A model generated the notes under the pieces. It was not told where the DNA came from. It did no database searches and saw only the letters and a program-made list of their open reading frames with translations. A DNA stretch of 64,000 bases from Leptolyngbya sp. FACHB-8 (GTDB lineage Bacteria; Cyanobacteriota; Cyanobacteriia; Elainellales; Elainellaceae), in contig NZ_JACJOO010000048.1 in the NCBI RefSeq assembly GCF_014695575.1, positions 1 to 64,000 on the forward strand, written 5' to 3'. Positions 16,997-26,513 of this stretch are shown piece after piece. Position 1 is the first letter of the stretch, and each line of letters starts with the position of its first letter. The position numbers and the translations under genes were made by a program.

Positions 16997-18838
16997 GTGT
17001 CTGCCCTATCTGATCCCCATAATTCCAGCAGCCACCCTGATTCCGGTGAAGACCTGCCGCTGACTGACCCTCAAGCGGAAGCGCCGGTTTTGGATGCGGT
17101 TGTGCTAGAGGCGACGTCTGATCCCTCTTATCTCGACCCTACCAAGGCTACGCGTATGTACGCTGGTGGTAAAGGCAAGTCTTACCGATGGAGCCGGGAA
17201 CGCTACTCCAAGAAGCGGCGTTTTGTTGACATCTGGTCATTTGCGCTCAAGCTTCTAGCGGCTCAATGGTCCTACGGCAAAGCCTGGACTTATTCGGGTG
17301 GTATGACGGATGAGGCAAAAGCCCGTCGCCGCCGTCGAATGGCTATCTGGATTCGGGAAACATTCCTTGATTTGGGGCCGACCTTCATCAAACTGGGTCA
17401 ACTCTTCTCCACTCGGGCTGACCTGTTTCCTGCTGAGTATGTTGAGGAGCTGTCGAAGCTGCAAGATAAGGTTCCGGCCTTTGCCTATGAGCAAGCGGAG
17501 CAAATCATTCAGCAAGACTTAAACAAAACAATCCCGGAGCTCTACCGCAGCTTCGACCCGATCCCGCTAGCCGCCGCAAGTCTGGGTCAGGTTCACCGGG
17601 CGCAATTGCATTCGGGTGAAGAAGTTGTCGTAAAAGTCCAACGTCCTGGTCTGCGGAAGCTATTTGAAATTGACCTGGAGATCCTCAAGGGGATTGCCCG
17701 CTACTTCCAGAACCATCCAGACTGGGGCCGAGGACGCGATTGGATGGGTATCTATGGCGAATGTTGTCGCATCCTTTGGGAAGAAATTGAGTATCTCAAT
17801 GAAGGGCGCAACGCAGATACCTTCCGGCGCAATTTCCGTAATGAATCGTGGGTGAAGGTGCCTCGGGTTTACTGGCGCTACAGTTCGCCCCGAGTGCTGA
17901 CCCTGGAGTACATGCCTGGCATCAAAATTAGTCACTACGATGCTATTGAAGCGGCTGGGTTAGACCGCAAGACTCTGGCTCAGTTGGGAGCACGAGCTTA
18001 CCTCCAGCAATTGCTCAATGACGGCTTCTTCCATGCTGATCCTCACCCCGGTAACATTGCTGTAAGTCCAGATGGTGCGCTCATCTTTTACGACTTTGGC
18101 ATGATGGGGCGGGTGCAGGCCGTGACGCGAGAGCGTCTGCTCAACACCTTCTTTGGTATTGCTCAGAAAAATGCTGATCAGGTAGTAACCTCGCTGGTGG
18201 AATTAGGAGCTTTGGCAGAAGTCGAGGATATGGGGCCAGTGCGTCGCTCCATTCAATACATGCTCGACCACTTCATGGATAAGCCTTTTGAGGCGCAGTC
18301 TGTCGCTCAGATTAGCGACGACCTGTACGACATTGCCTACGACCAGCCCTTCCGCTTCCCGGCTACCTTCACCTTTGTGATGCGGGCTTTCTCAACCCTG
18401 GAAGGCGTTGGCAAAGGACTTGACCCAGAATTTAACTTTATGGAGGTCGCAAAGCCTTTTGCGATGCAAATTATGACCAATGGCAGCCATTCGGATGGTG
18501 GGTTACTGGAAGAACTCGGCCGACATGCCGCCCAGGTTAGTAGCTCGGCCCTAAGTTTGCCTCGGCGCATTGAAGACACTATTGAGAAGCTGGAGCGGGG
18601 TGATCTGCGAGTGCGAGTGCGCTCTCAGGAGACCGATCGCATTCTCCGTCGGGTAAGCAATGTCAACATGGGGACGAATTACGTCCTCCTGATGGGCACC
18701 TTTACTATATCGGCGGTAGTGTTGTTGGTAAACGGATTTGCCTGGTTGGCGGGTATCGCGATAGTGCCGGGGGCGATCGCTGCGTTTGCCTTTATCCGAC
18801 TGCTGCAACGGATAGATCGGCTTGATCGTATGCTTTAA
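16997..18838 (+). CDS. ABC1/AarF-UbiB family atypical kinase
   Basis: A 613-residue protein with GTG start. The ABC1 domain begins at about residue 125 (ETFLDLGPTFIKLGQLFSTR, the KxGQ motif), then AAASLGQVHRA (Ala-rich loop), VKVQRPG (catalytic Lys), the LNEGRNA motif, HADPHPGN (catalytic loop) and YDFGMMG (metal-binding Asp). Two C-terminal membrane helices lie at about 565-605. Family members act in quinone or tocopherol biosynthesis and in chlorophyll-linked stress control in thylakoids or plastoglobules. The N-terminal 50 residues are low complexity. It precedes the PP2C gene by about 105 bases on the same strand. Confidence 0.92.
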   Translation: MSALSDPHNSSSHPDSGEDLPLTDPQAEAPVLDAVVLEATSDPSYLDPTKATRMYAGGKGKSYRWSRERYSKKRRFVDIWSFALKLLAAQWSYGKAWTYSGGMTDEAKARRRRRMAIWIRETFLDLGPTFIKLGQLFSTRADLFPAEYVEELSKLQDKVPAFAYEQAEQIIQQDLNKTIPELYRSFDPIPLAAASLGQVHRAQLHSGEEVVVKVQRPGLRKLFEIDLEILKGIARYFQNHPDWGRGRDWMGIYGECCRILWEEIEYLNEGRNADTFRRNFRNESWVKVPRVYWRYSSPRVLTLEYMPGIKISHYDAIEAAGLDRKTLAQLGARAYLQQLLNDGFFHADPHPGNIAVSPDGALIFYDFGMMGRVQAVTRERLLNTFFGIAQKNADQVVTSLVELGALAEVEDMGPVRRSIQYMLDHFMDKPFEAQSVAQISDDLYDIAYDQPFRFPATFTFVMRAFSTLEGVGKGLDPEFNFMEVAKPFAMQIMTNGSHSDGGLLEELGRHAAQVSSSALSLPRRIEDTIEKLERGDLRVRVRSQETDRILRRVSNVNMGTNYVLLMGTFTISAVVLLVNGFAWLAGIAIVPGAIAAFAFIRLLQRIDRLDRML

Positions 18839-18943
18839 AGACCAATGCTTTAAAGATTTGCATTAAATTGAATAAAATCCTGTTGCTGCGATTACGCTTA
18901 CCGTTGTGACTATTATGTATCCTTGTCCGAGACGAACTGCCCT

Positions 18944-19708
18944 ATGAAGTGCCTTTTCTCGGGTCTCACTGATCCGGGACTCCTCCGTACCGTTAATCAG
19001 GACGCTTTTTACATAGACCCATCGGGTCGATTTTTCATCGTGGCAGATGGCATGGGAGGCCATGCCGGCGGCCAGGAAGCCAGCCGAATTGCGACGGAAG
19101 CCATTCAGCAACATCTGGATGAAAAATGGTTCTCGCCCGATGATTCGCGTCGCCTGTTGGAGATGGCATTCATGCGGGCTAACCGAGCCATTCTCAGTGA
19201 CCAATCCCGCCATCCTGAACGGTCGGATATGGGAACGACTGCTGTGGTGGTTATCTTTCGGCAAGGGCAGACCTGGTGCGCCCATGTGGGCGATTCCCGC
19301 CTTTATCGGCTGCGAGGTGCCCAACTGGATCAGATCACCGAGGATCACACCTGGGTCGCCCGCGCCATGAAGATGGGCGAGCTTTCCTCAGACCAGGCCC
19401 GTGTCCATCCCTGGCGGCATATTCTGTCGAAGTGTTTGGGGCGGGAAGACCTGCGTCATGTCGATGTCGCCATGGTGGAGGCCAGACCGAGCGATCGCCT
19501 TCTCCTATGCAGCGATGGCCTCACCGAAGAACTCTCTGACCACCTCATTGCATTTCACCTTAAGTCCATCCGCTCCTGCGAGAAGCTGGTTAGCGCTCTG
19601 GTTAACGCCGCTAAGGATAAGGGCGGGCGAGACAACATCACGGTTGTGGTGATCACTATTGAGTCTGTCAGTGCTTCTGAAGAAATGACAGCCTTGCAAG
19701 CTGAGTAA
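18944..19708 (+). CDS. PP2C-type Ser/Thr protein phosphatase
   Basis: A 254-residue stand-alone catalytic domain. Motifs of the PPM family are in order: NQDAF, ADGMGGHAGG (metal-binding Asp and Gly), GTTAVVV, HVGDSRLYRL, LCSDGLTE and GRDNITVVVI. It removes phosphate from Ser/Thr using two metal ions and is the natural opponent of Hanks-type kinases, one of which lies 3 kb away at 22194. An in-frame TTG at 18923 would add seven residues; the ATG at 18944 gives the usual KxLFSGLTDPGLLR-like N-terminus. A strong hairpin at 19736 ends the unit. Confidence 0.93.
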   Translation: MKCLFSGLTDPGLLRTVNQDAFYIDPSGRFFIVADGMGGHAGGQEASRIATEAIQQHLDEKWFSPDDSRRLLEMAFMRANRAILSDQSRHPERSDMGTTAVVVIFRQGQTWCAHVGDSRLYRLRGAQLDQITEDHTWVARAMKMGELSSDQARVHPWRHILSKCLGREDLRHVDVAMVEARPSDRLLLCSDGLTEELSDHLIAFHLKSIRSCEKLVSALVNAAKDKGGRDNITVVVITIESVSASEEMTALQAE

Positions 19709-19735
19709 GGGGTTGTTCAAACTCATCCTATAAAG

Positions 19736-19772
19736 TGTGGTGTAGAGGTCACGTAACGCCCTCTACACCACA
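19736..19772 (+). terminator. Hairpin after the PP2C gene, 13-bp arms
   Basis: TGTGGTGTAGAGG at 19736-19748 and its complement at 19760-19772 form a perfect stem 27 bases after the stop. No long T-tract follows. Confidence 0.7.
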
Positions 19773-19832
19773 TTCCACCTAGTTTTAGGGGTAGTTAGCC
19801 ACTTTAGCCAAATAACGTGCTGTAGCTCTCCC

Positions 19833-19887
19833 ATGGCCCTTAGCGGGCTAGTGAGGATATAGCCCTCACTAGCCCGCTAAGGGCCAT
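19833..19887. repeat. Perfect 24-bp-arm palindrome
   Basis: Arms 19833-19856 and 19864-19887 pair fully, with a 7-base loop. It lies between the PP2C terminator and the nblA leader. Confidence 0.88.
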
Positions 19888-20480
19888 CGTGAAGGCATTG
19901 CTTCCAACTTCCCCACTCAAGGAAGTTTTAGTGTGGAGAAGAGCTTAATTTTTATACTTCGTCCTATCTCAAATTTATATTACACACCTGCTGAGAAGCC
20001 ATTTACGCTTATACCTACCCTCAGCCATAGACCCCACGATGGGCGGTGAGCGGCGATCACCCATCAAAGCCAATTCAATTCTTCAAGTCTTCAAAGTATT
20101 TGTAAACTTTTCTAACGATCAAGATAATCCCTCAATGCCGCTTGAATCCTTGATGGAATGGGGCAGGAATAAGCTTTTATACCTATTTGATCCCAGCTGA
20201 TGGGCTGGGTGAATGTTCGAGGCGAACGGTTTTACAGTTTTTAACTTGATATACCCTTAGCATCCTGATCAAGTACCCAATTCGGGTGATGGTAACTTTG
20301 TCAAATCATTGTTAGAGTTTTTAACATCTGGGTGAGATTGGATGACAGAAATGGGCATCCTAAAAGCAATCTCATCAAGAGGCTACCCCGGTAGGCAGCA
20401 TGGCGGTCTGTCATTCTCTCCAACCCCGGTGACTCTAATGGGTTTGACTACCACCCCCTGATTCCACAAGGAGAACTACT
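19888..20480 (+). promoter_or_regulatory. nblA: Long upstream region of nblA
   Basis: Almost 600 bases without a gene precede nblA, expected for a nutrient-stress-controlled promoter. A near-match to an NtcA site (GTA-N8-TAA, consensus GTA-N8-TAC) is at 20102-20115, but no -10 box is correctly spaced. A good ribosome site AAGGAGAA lies 5-12 bases before the ATG. Confidence 0.45.
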
Positions 20481-20675
20481 ATGGACGACACCATTCAATT
20501 GACTCTAGAACAGCAGTTCAGCCTGCGTTCCTTCGAAACTCAGGTTGCACGCATGAGCCACGAACAGGCTCAGGATTTCCTGATTAAGCTCTATGAACAA
20601 ATGATGATGCGGGAAACCATGTATCGCCACTTCCTAAAGCATCAATGGGGAATTGATTCTAGCCCCAATCTGTAA
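20481..20675 (+). CDS. nblA: Phycobilisome degradation protein NblA
   Basis: A 64-residue protein with the family layout: an N-terminal LTLEQQFSLRSFE segment, the central helix MSHEQAQDFLIKLYEQMMMRE and the C-terminal basic-aromatic end YRHFLKHQWG. NblA binds phycobiliproteins and the ClpC chaperone and triggers disassembly of phycobilisomes during nitrogen or sulfur starvation. Length and all hallmark positions are normal. It is monocistronic with a long regulatory leader. The probable regulator NblR is at 39541 in this same window. Confidence 0.96.
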   Translation: MDDTIQLTLEQQFSLRSFETQVARMSHEQAQDFLIKLYEQMMMRETMYRHFLKHQWGIDSSPNL

Positions 20676-21247
20676 TGAAGGTGTCGCAGCGGCGACCTCC
20701 CTCTCTTGCTCGGTTCCATCGGGAAATAAGCAGGGGATGCTGGGGCGTCACTCGATTCCAACTCTAAGGCTTCAATTCCGATCAGGCATTTCTCATTTGT
20801 TTGCTGATCGTGCTCTCTTGTTAAGTTGAATCTCTCTGTGCTTTCTTTTCAAGTGTTTCCCGCCAGGGTATAAGATTCGCTGCCAATCATTACTCACTAT
20901 TTGTCATTGCAGGCCAAACGGACTTCCGTCGCTTTAATGCAATGCCTTTTATCAGGTTTTAAGACGATGAATAGGCTTTCGGTGTGGGTATCGTAGACCC
21001 CAACGAAACATGTTTTGCTATTGCGAACTATGCGCACAGCGCAAGGCTTGTTTTGCAATGCGTTTCATCGGATTTTCAGGCGGGTAACAGAACCTCGTAC
21101 AGACCTTGTATAGGATGCTGCATATTCTGAACAGGGAAACTGTGCGCAAAAGCTGCTTTTTATAAAAACTGTCCAGAAGGATGGAACACCAAGCCCATTG
21201 GGGTGATAGGGTTGGGAACATGTAACCATTCTGGGTGACAGCCTCCT
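20676..21247. other. Intergenic region with decayed palindromic and direct repeats
   Basis: No convincing gene. Around 20940 and 21055 two copies of a related stretch beginning TGCAATGC(C/G)TTT repeat in direct orientation with many mismatches. Between them GCGC-ACA-GCGC (21029-21040 region) looks like the core of an old triloop palindrome whose arms have decayed. Confidence 0.4.
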
Positions 21248-22114
21248 ATGTTTCAGAGCGCTTTGATTTGCACTGATTTCACCGATGGCCTGCATCGTTT
21301 TGTGCGCTTTGTGCCAAGTTTGGCGGCTAGTGGTCTGAAAAAAATTGTCTTTCTACATACGGCTCCTCTAGCTGATGGTGCTGTGCCTCGCCCCAACGAG
21401 GAGAAGGAGAAGCAGGCGCGCGATCGCCTCTCCCCGGCTCTGCAGAACATCCCCTCGGGTCTGGAGGTGAAGGTTGATGTTCGTTCAGGTAATCCTCCCG
21501 AACACATTCTGAATGCGATTCGTACCCACAATCCAGAACTCCTGATCTTAGGTACGGCAGGCCGTAGTCTACTCAACGAAAAACTCTTTGGCAGCACGAC
21601 TATTAACCTGTGTCAGCGCGTAGCAATACCTTGCATGATTCTGCGCCCACAGCTCATCTCAACTTACACCGAGGAGGAACTGGACCTACGCTGTCGCCAT
21701 CTATTCCGCTACTTCCTGCTACCTTACGACAATAGCGAGTCTGCACAGTACACCCTGCAACGGATTCGCGAGAAAACATCGGGTAAACAAACAGCTTTAG
21801 AATGCTGCCTATTAGCCTGGATTGTTGATGAAGTGAGCCGTAACGCCGATTTGCGGAAAAATGCCATTAACAATGCTGAAAAGGTCTTGGCGTCGGTAAA
21901 GACGAGCCTGGACCCTGGCTTAAGGGTAGAAACCGAAGTGTGTCTCGGTAATGCTGTGACTGAAATTTTGGATTTAGCAGTCGAGCGCGATATAACAGCG
22001 ATCGTCAGCGGTTCCCGGAATGTGGGCAAGCTGATTGAGCTGTCAGTTCCTAGCTTGACGGGAGAACTCCTACGGAAAAGCTGGCATCCCATCATTTACT
22101 TCCCCATCCGGTGA
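21248..22114 (+). CDS. Tandem universal stress protein
   Basis: A 288-residue protein of two UspA domains. The first (about 1-140) has the ATP-binding signature G-x2-G-x9-G-S in GTAGRSLLNEKLFGST. The second (about 155-285) ends VSGSRNVGKLIELS and has lost part of that signature, so probably only the first binds nucleotide. Tandem USPs act in stress survival or as nucleotide-dependent adaptors. It converges with the Ser/Thr kinase gene, 79 bases away. Confidence 0.87.
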   Translation: MFQSALICTDFTDGLHRFVRFVPSLAASGLKKIVFLHTAPLADGAVPRPNEEKEKQARDRLSPALQNIPSGLEVKVDVRSGNPPEHILNAIRTHNPELLILGTAGRSLLNEKLFGSTTINLCQRVAIPCMILRPQLISTYTEEELDLRCRHLFRYFLLPYDNSESAQYTLQRIREKTSGKQTALECCLLAWIVDEVSRNADLRKNAINNAEKVLASVKTSLDPGLRVETEVCLGNAVTEILDLAVERDITAIVSGSRNVGKLIELSVPSLTGELLRKSWHPIIYFPIR

Positions 22115-22193
22115 AGCTTGGATTGGAATTGCTTTTGACGGCTTGCAGAGCCAGCAGAGTCTCTGCGACTTCTGTCGCGACTGTACGATGCCG

Positions 22194-23732
22194 TCAACCC
22201 GAAAGATCGGGGGAGTGGCTGTCGTAAAGGGATTCTAATTTCATCAGAATCTTGGGTTTTAAGTCCTCTAGGGCTTGCTTCAGTTGCAGCTTGGCGGGAG
22301 TAAAGGTGTGGGTTTGAGGAGCCATCTGAGCCATCGTGACCCAATTATTAAGCAATTGGCACTGGGCTGAGTCGATGGTAGACGTAAGCACATTTGCACA
22401 ATTCTGCGGTGCTTCTTTTGCAAAAAAAAGAATCCGATAGTTGCCAGCATCCCCCAGGAGGCGAGCCATTTTTTGACCAAAGTTGCTTTTGAGGTCTAAG
22501 TAACTGGGGAGCCAACGAGGGCCATGCTGAGGTGTGTAGAGAACGGTCAGCCACAACAGCGTTGGATGAGGCTGAGGAGCAAATAGAAACTGGTTATAGC
22601 GGGTACAGACACGACGGCGATCGATTTCGTCCTGGGGAAACATGACCCATAGAGCGGGCAAGGGTTCCTCGCTGGTGGGGATGGGCTGAGGGAATGTGAT
22701 GTCCCCTAAAGGCTTATCCTTCGGCCAAGACGTCAGCCGGCAAACCTCATCAGGTGATAGCACCTTGGAAGAGGATGGTTTTTCGGCAATGGGTACCTTG
22801 GATAAAACGGCTTCAATCCGCTTGCCGATCTCACGACCACTCCCAAACCGTTGTTCCAGAGGTTCGAGGGCGTGAATGATTTCGACTGCATTTTGAGGGC
22901 GATCGCTCGGTTTTTTCGCCAGGCAGCTCATGATCAGGTTTTCCAGCGCCTTCGGTACCCGAGCGTTGGAATTTGCCTCTGTAAAGGCACGGGGGGGGTG
23001 TTGATGGTGTGCCCGATACCAGCTACCAAAGGTGTGTGTATCGGCGTTGATAGGCATCCTGCCCGTCAACATCTGATACATCATCACGCCCATGCTGTAG
23101 ATGTCAGAGCGGCTATCTAGCTCCTGGCCTTCCATCTGCTCCGGGGAGGAATAGGCCAGGGTGCCCATAAAGCAATTGGTCTGATTGGAATCCGCCTGCA
23201 GAGTTTTAGCGATACCAAAGTCCAATACTTTCGTGAGTTCCCCTAAGCTGTCATCCTGTGTAACTAGAATGTTGCTGGGTTTAATGTCACGGTGCACGAT
23301 AGGACAGAGCTTGCCATCAATTGGGATACCCTGGTGAGCCGTTTGTAACCCCAGGCAAATTTGTCGGCTAATGCTAAGGAACCGGGGCAACCGCAGGGGC
23401 TGCTGCATAATAATTTCGCTCAGGCTGCGGCCTTTCAGGTACTCCATGACATAGAACGGAATACCATCTTCATCAATGCCGTAGTCGGAGACGCGAATAA
23501 TGTGGATGCTGCGTTGGCCGAGAAGCGCGCAGGTTGTAGCTTCTCGCTCAAAGCGATCGCGCATCTTCTGGTTCAACATGGTTTGGGAAAGGAACTTTAC
23601 GGCTACAGGCACGCCTCCAAGGAGCGTATCCCGAGCTGAATAAACCCGCCCCATGGAACCCTGACCTAGCAGCTCCACCAGTTGATATCGGTTATTTAAG
23701 ATGCGGCCAAGGTTTGGGTCTGCCATCCCCAT
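22194..23732 (-). CDS. Hanks-type Ser/Thr protein kinase
   Basis: A 512-residue soluble kinase. The catalytic domain fills residues 10-275: LLGQGSMGRVYSARD (glycine loop), VAVKFL (ATP Lys), VHRDIKPSNIL (catalytic Asp), DFGIAK and YSSPEQ in place of APE. The remaining 230 residues start with a Pro/Lys linker and form a soluble domain with WLTVLYTPQHGPRWLPSYLDLK and repeated aromatic strands that I cannot name; it is not a PASTA or WD domain. No membrane helix is present. The partner phosphatase could be the PP2C at 18944. Confidence 0.92.
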   Translation of the reverse strand: MGMADPNLGRILNNRYQLVELLGQGSMGRVYSARDTLLGGVPVAVKFLSQTMLNQKMRDRFEREATTCALLGQRSIHIIRVSDYGIDEDGIPFYVMEYLKGRSLSEIIMQQPLRLPRFLSISRQICLGLQTAHQGIPIDGKLCPIVHRDIKPSNILVTQDDSLGELTKVLDFGIAKTLQADSNQTNCFMGTLAYSSPEQMEGQELDSRSDIYSMGVMMYQMLTGRMPINADTHTFGSWYRAHHQHPPRAFTEANSNARVPKALENLIMSCLAKKPSDRPQNAVEIIHALEPLEQRFGSGREIGKRIEAVLSKVPIAEKPSSSKVLSPDEVCRLTSWPKDKPLGDITFPQPIPTSEEPLPALWVMFPQDEIDRRRVCTRYNQFLFAPQPHPTLLWLTVLYTPQHGPRWLPSYLDLKSNFGQKMARLLGDAGNYRILFFAKEAPQNCANVLTSTIDSAQCQLLNNWVTMAQMAPQTHTFTPAKLQLKQALEDLKPKILMKLESLYDSHSPDLSG

Positions 23733-24148
23733 AGGTATTACTCCAGCGGCACAGGCTCAGAGAACGTGAGAAAACTCAGTCTCCTGGCTGTCAACTTACA
23801 TAATGTGTTGTGAATGAAACACTGAGATCTGAACACACAAAAGCCGGGACTTATTTCGTTATCCCAATGTGGTAGTTGGACTAACTTGTTGACTTACTAC
23901 CCCTTTTCGTCAGATGACCATACAAATGACGACAAAAAACCAAAGGAAACCCATAGAAGGTGCCAGAGTTCCTGTGGATTACTGCCGAAAGTCATAAAGT
24001 TATCTTAATCACGAATCCGCTTTCCTGCCCACCTCGTATTTCATAGGCAATCGCGCGCAGGAGTTGTCATCCCTGGAACACAAAGTCTAATGTCAACATT
24101 CCCGAATTCTGAGGGAGAGCACCAAAGTAGGGAAGATTTTTTCAGGCG
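23733..24148. other. Intergenic region upstream of the Ser/Thr kinase
   Basis: About 415 bases carrying the kinase promoter on the minus strand. No ORF, RNA family or long palindrome is visible. Confidence 0.5.
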
Positions 24149-24177
24149 AGGGGTGCGCGAGTATCGCTTGCACCCCT
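24149..24177 (-). terminator. Hairpin after livG, 8-bp arms
   Basis: AGGGGTGC and its complement enclose a 13-base loop just after the livG stop codon. There is no T-tract, so it is only a possible terminator. Confidence 0.45.
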
Positions 24178-24183
24178 TGTCTC

Positions 24184-25002
24184 TCACTGCCCTAAATACG
24201 CCTCTAACACTTGGCTATTGCGTTGAATGTCTGTAGGCGTCCCGTGAGCTAAATTGCGGCCTTCTGCCATCACCCAGATGCGATCGCAAAGGCTCATAAT
24301 CATATCCATATTGTGTTCGATGATCAGGAAGGTCATGCCTTGCTGATTCCAGGCGCGAATATGATCAGAGATCTGGTTAATCAGCGTGGGGTTAACCCCG
24401 GCGGCGGGCTCATCGAGCAGGATGAGCTTGGGGCGCGTCATGAGTGCGCGAGCCAGTTCCAGCAGCTTGCGCTGGCCGCCAGAAAGAGAGCCAGCATAGT
24501 CGTGCGCTTTCGCGGCCAAACCCACGGATTCGAGTAGTTCCCAGGCGCGATCGCGCTGTTGCTTCTCCTCCTGGGCAATTTGACCGGGGCGTAACCATAC
24601 ATTCCACAGAATTTCGCCCGTTTGTTTTTGTGTGGCTAGCAGCATATTGTCGAGCACTGACAGTCGCGAGAGCACTCGGGCGACCTGGAACGTTCGCACG
24701 AGCCCCTGTCGTGCTACCTCATAGGATGGCAGGGTGTGAACGGGTGCTCCGTCAAAAATCACAGCACCAGAATCGGGGCGTAGGGAATTGGCGAGCAGGT
24801 TGAAGAGTGTCGTCTTTCCGGCTCCATTGGGACCAATCAGCCCGGTAATGCTGCCTGGCTGTACAGCGAGGTTCACTCGATCTACCGCTCGTACTCCACC
24901 AAAGCTTTTGGATAGTTCCTGCGCATTTAACAGGGGTGGGGCGGTAATGGCCTGTGAAGGTAATGGGGCATTTGCCCCTGTCTCGGTAAACCTATCGACC
25001 AA
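24184..25002 (-). CDS. livG: Branched-chain/neutral amino acid ABC transporter ATPase (LivG/NatA type)
   Basis: A 272-residue ABC ATPase with Walker A GPNGAGKT, signature LSGGQRK, Walker B LILLDEPAAGVNP and switch His in IEHNMD; the DEPAAG plus VNP pattern and C-terminal YLGQ are typical of LivG. It powers import of hydrophobic or neutral amino acids; in cyanobacteria the matching system is the Nat (N-I) permease, where this is NatA. It overlaps the livM gene by 11 bases, so they are coupled. LivF, LivH and the binding protein are not in the window. Confidence 0.9.
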   Translation of the reverse strand: MVDRFTETGANAPLPSQAITAPPLLNAQELSKSFGGVRAVDRVNLAVQPGSITGLIGPNGAGKTTLFNLLANSLRPDSGAVIFDGAPVHTLPSYEVARQGLVRTFQVARVLSRLSVLDNMLLATQKQTGEILWNVWLRPGQIAQEEKQQRDRAWELLESVGLAAKAHDYAGSLSGGQRKLLELARALMTRPKLILLDEPAAGVNPTLINQISDHIRAWNQQGMTFLIIEHNMDMIMSLCDRIWVMAEGRNLAHGTPTDIQRNSQVLEAYLGQ

Positions 25003-26305
25003 GGGTCAATTCCTCCTTTTTGCCCAGCATGCCTTGAGGCCGCCACATCATCAGAACAATCAGAATGAAGCCAATGACCATGACGCGGAATGCTCCCAAA
25101 CGGGCGTCTTCGAGAGGAATAATATCCTTCAAGACAAAGCGAGTAATGGTGTCATAGGCCCAGAAGATCGTAGCTCCCAGCACCGTACCTAAATTGCTTC
25201 CGGCACCCCCCAATACCACCATAGTCCAGGCGTTGAACGTCACCAACGGCCGGAAATTATCGGGATAAACGGTAGTTAGTTGCCAGCTATAGAGCGCTCC
25301 GGCCAAGCCTGCCAAAAATCCTCCCAGCATCAAGGATTGCAGTTTATAGCCGAAGACATTTTTGCCAAGGGCTCGGGCTACTTCTTCGTCTTCGCGAATG
25401 GCTTTGATCACCCGTCCCCAGGGCGATCGCACTAACCGTTCCAACCCCCAGTACACCAGGGCCAGCAGCACTACACATAGCAGCATCAATCCATTCTTGC
25501 TGGGGTTGTCCTGGTAGTGGTACAGAGCTGTCAGGCCGTATCCAAAGACCCATATCCCAATCACGCTACCAATAAGGGCCATCACAACGCCTAACCCGGC
25601 TGACCATCCGGCCACACGCTTGGCCGCTCGTTCTCCGAGCGTCACATAGAGCCATACAGTTCCGGCTAGCGAGCTGAGCAACAGCACCCCTAACAGCCAG
25701 GGCGCTACGGCATCCGATTGATTGAGATAGCGAGCAATGACCCCGATGCCAAATAGCAGCAGGACAAGGGACAGCACATAACCCAGGGCAACACGGCCAC
25801 CGTTCCACAACTCCTGGAAGGGGACGTGCTTCCGGACCTGCTGTAACCATTTGAACACCTGCCAGTACGCCAGTCCCACAACGACTGTGAGAATGGCCAT
25901 CATGACAATTCGCAAGGGTAGGCTGAGGTTGAGGGTGGCCAGGGGCAGCGGGAAACGTTGGATCCCAAAGGTGCCTTTCGTGAGCCAGTCTTCATTGACG
26001 GCAATCAGACGGATGACCTCCGAGACGCCGATGGTGACGATGGCGAGATAGTCTTCGCGCAGGCGCAGGGTAGAAAAACCAATGAGCAGACCGAGGAGAG
26101 AGGCGGCGATCGCCCCCAGCACAACTGCCAGGATCAGGGGCACTCCTGCCATGCTGAGCAAGACCGTGGTGTAGGCACCAATCGTCATGAAGGCCACATG
26201 GCCAAAGTTAATTAGCCCTGTGAAGCCCCATTGCAAATTGAGACCCAGGGCAAAAATGCTGAAGATGGTGGTAAAAATGACCAGCGAAACGATGAAGTTT
26301 TCCAT
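24992..26305 (-). CDS. livM: Branched-chain/neutral amino acid ABC permease (LivM/NatC type), enlarged
   Basis: A 437-residue permease. The N-terminal part (LNLQWGFTGLINFGHVAFMTIGAY) and C-terminal part (RSPWGRVIKAIREDEEVARALGKN, then GLAGALYS) are classic LivM. Between about residues 150 and 275 lies extra sequence with three or so additional hydrophobic helices; ordinary LivM proteins are roughly 300-370 residues. Together with LivG it forms half of a Nat-type importer for neutral amino acids. The reading frame is unbroken, so the insert is probably genuine. Confidence 0.88.
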   Translation of the reverse strand: MENFIVSLVIFTTIFSIFALGLNLQWGFTGLINFGHVAFMTIGAYTTVLLSMAGVPLILAVVLGAIAASLLGLLIGFSTLRLREDYLAIVTIGVSEVIRLIAVNEDWLTKGTFGIQRFPLPLATLNLSLPLRIVMMAILTVVVGLAYWQVFKWLQQVRKHVPFQELWNGGRVALGYVLSLVLLLFGIGVIARYLNQSDAVAPWLLGVLLLSSLAGTVWLYVTLGERAAKRVAGWSAGLGVVMALIGSVIGIWVFGYGLTALYHYQDNPSKNGLMLLCVVLLALVYWGLERLVRSPWGRVIKAIREDEEVARALGKNVFGYKLQSLMLGGFLAGLAGALYSWQLTTVYPDNFRPLVTFNAWTMVVLGGAGSNLGTVLGATIFWAYDTITRFVLKDIIPLEDARLGAFRVMVIGFILIVLMMWRPQGMLGKKEELTLGR

Positions 26306-26513
26306 TGCTGGAGAAGAGGATAGAGAATTATCGCCGGAAGCGATGCGGTAGGGAGCAGTTAGGCAGATAGAACATATCTATCAAATCCCTGAATCAACCA
26401 TTGTGCCAGTCTTAACCCGTTTTGAGAAACCGGAATGCAAGTTGGGCTGCTTGAAACAGGAGCGAAGTACCCCCATACAAGCAAACTATCCGCTGGCGAG
26501 GCCCAGGAGCTGT

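Noticed and set aside
20102-20115. NtcA binding site upstream of nblA
   Set aside because: Last base differs from consensus and no -10 element has the proper spacing, so it is only mentioned as a weak match.
24149-24177. Strong terminator after livG
   Set aside because: The stem is only 8 bp and no T-tract follows on the minus strand, so confidence was kept low.
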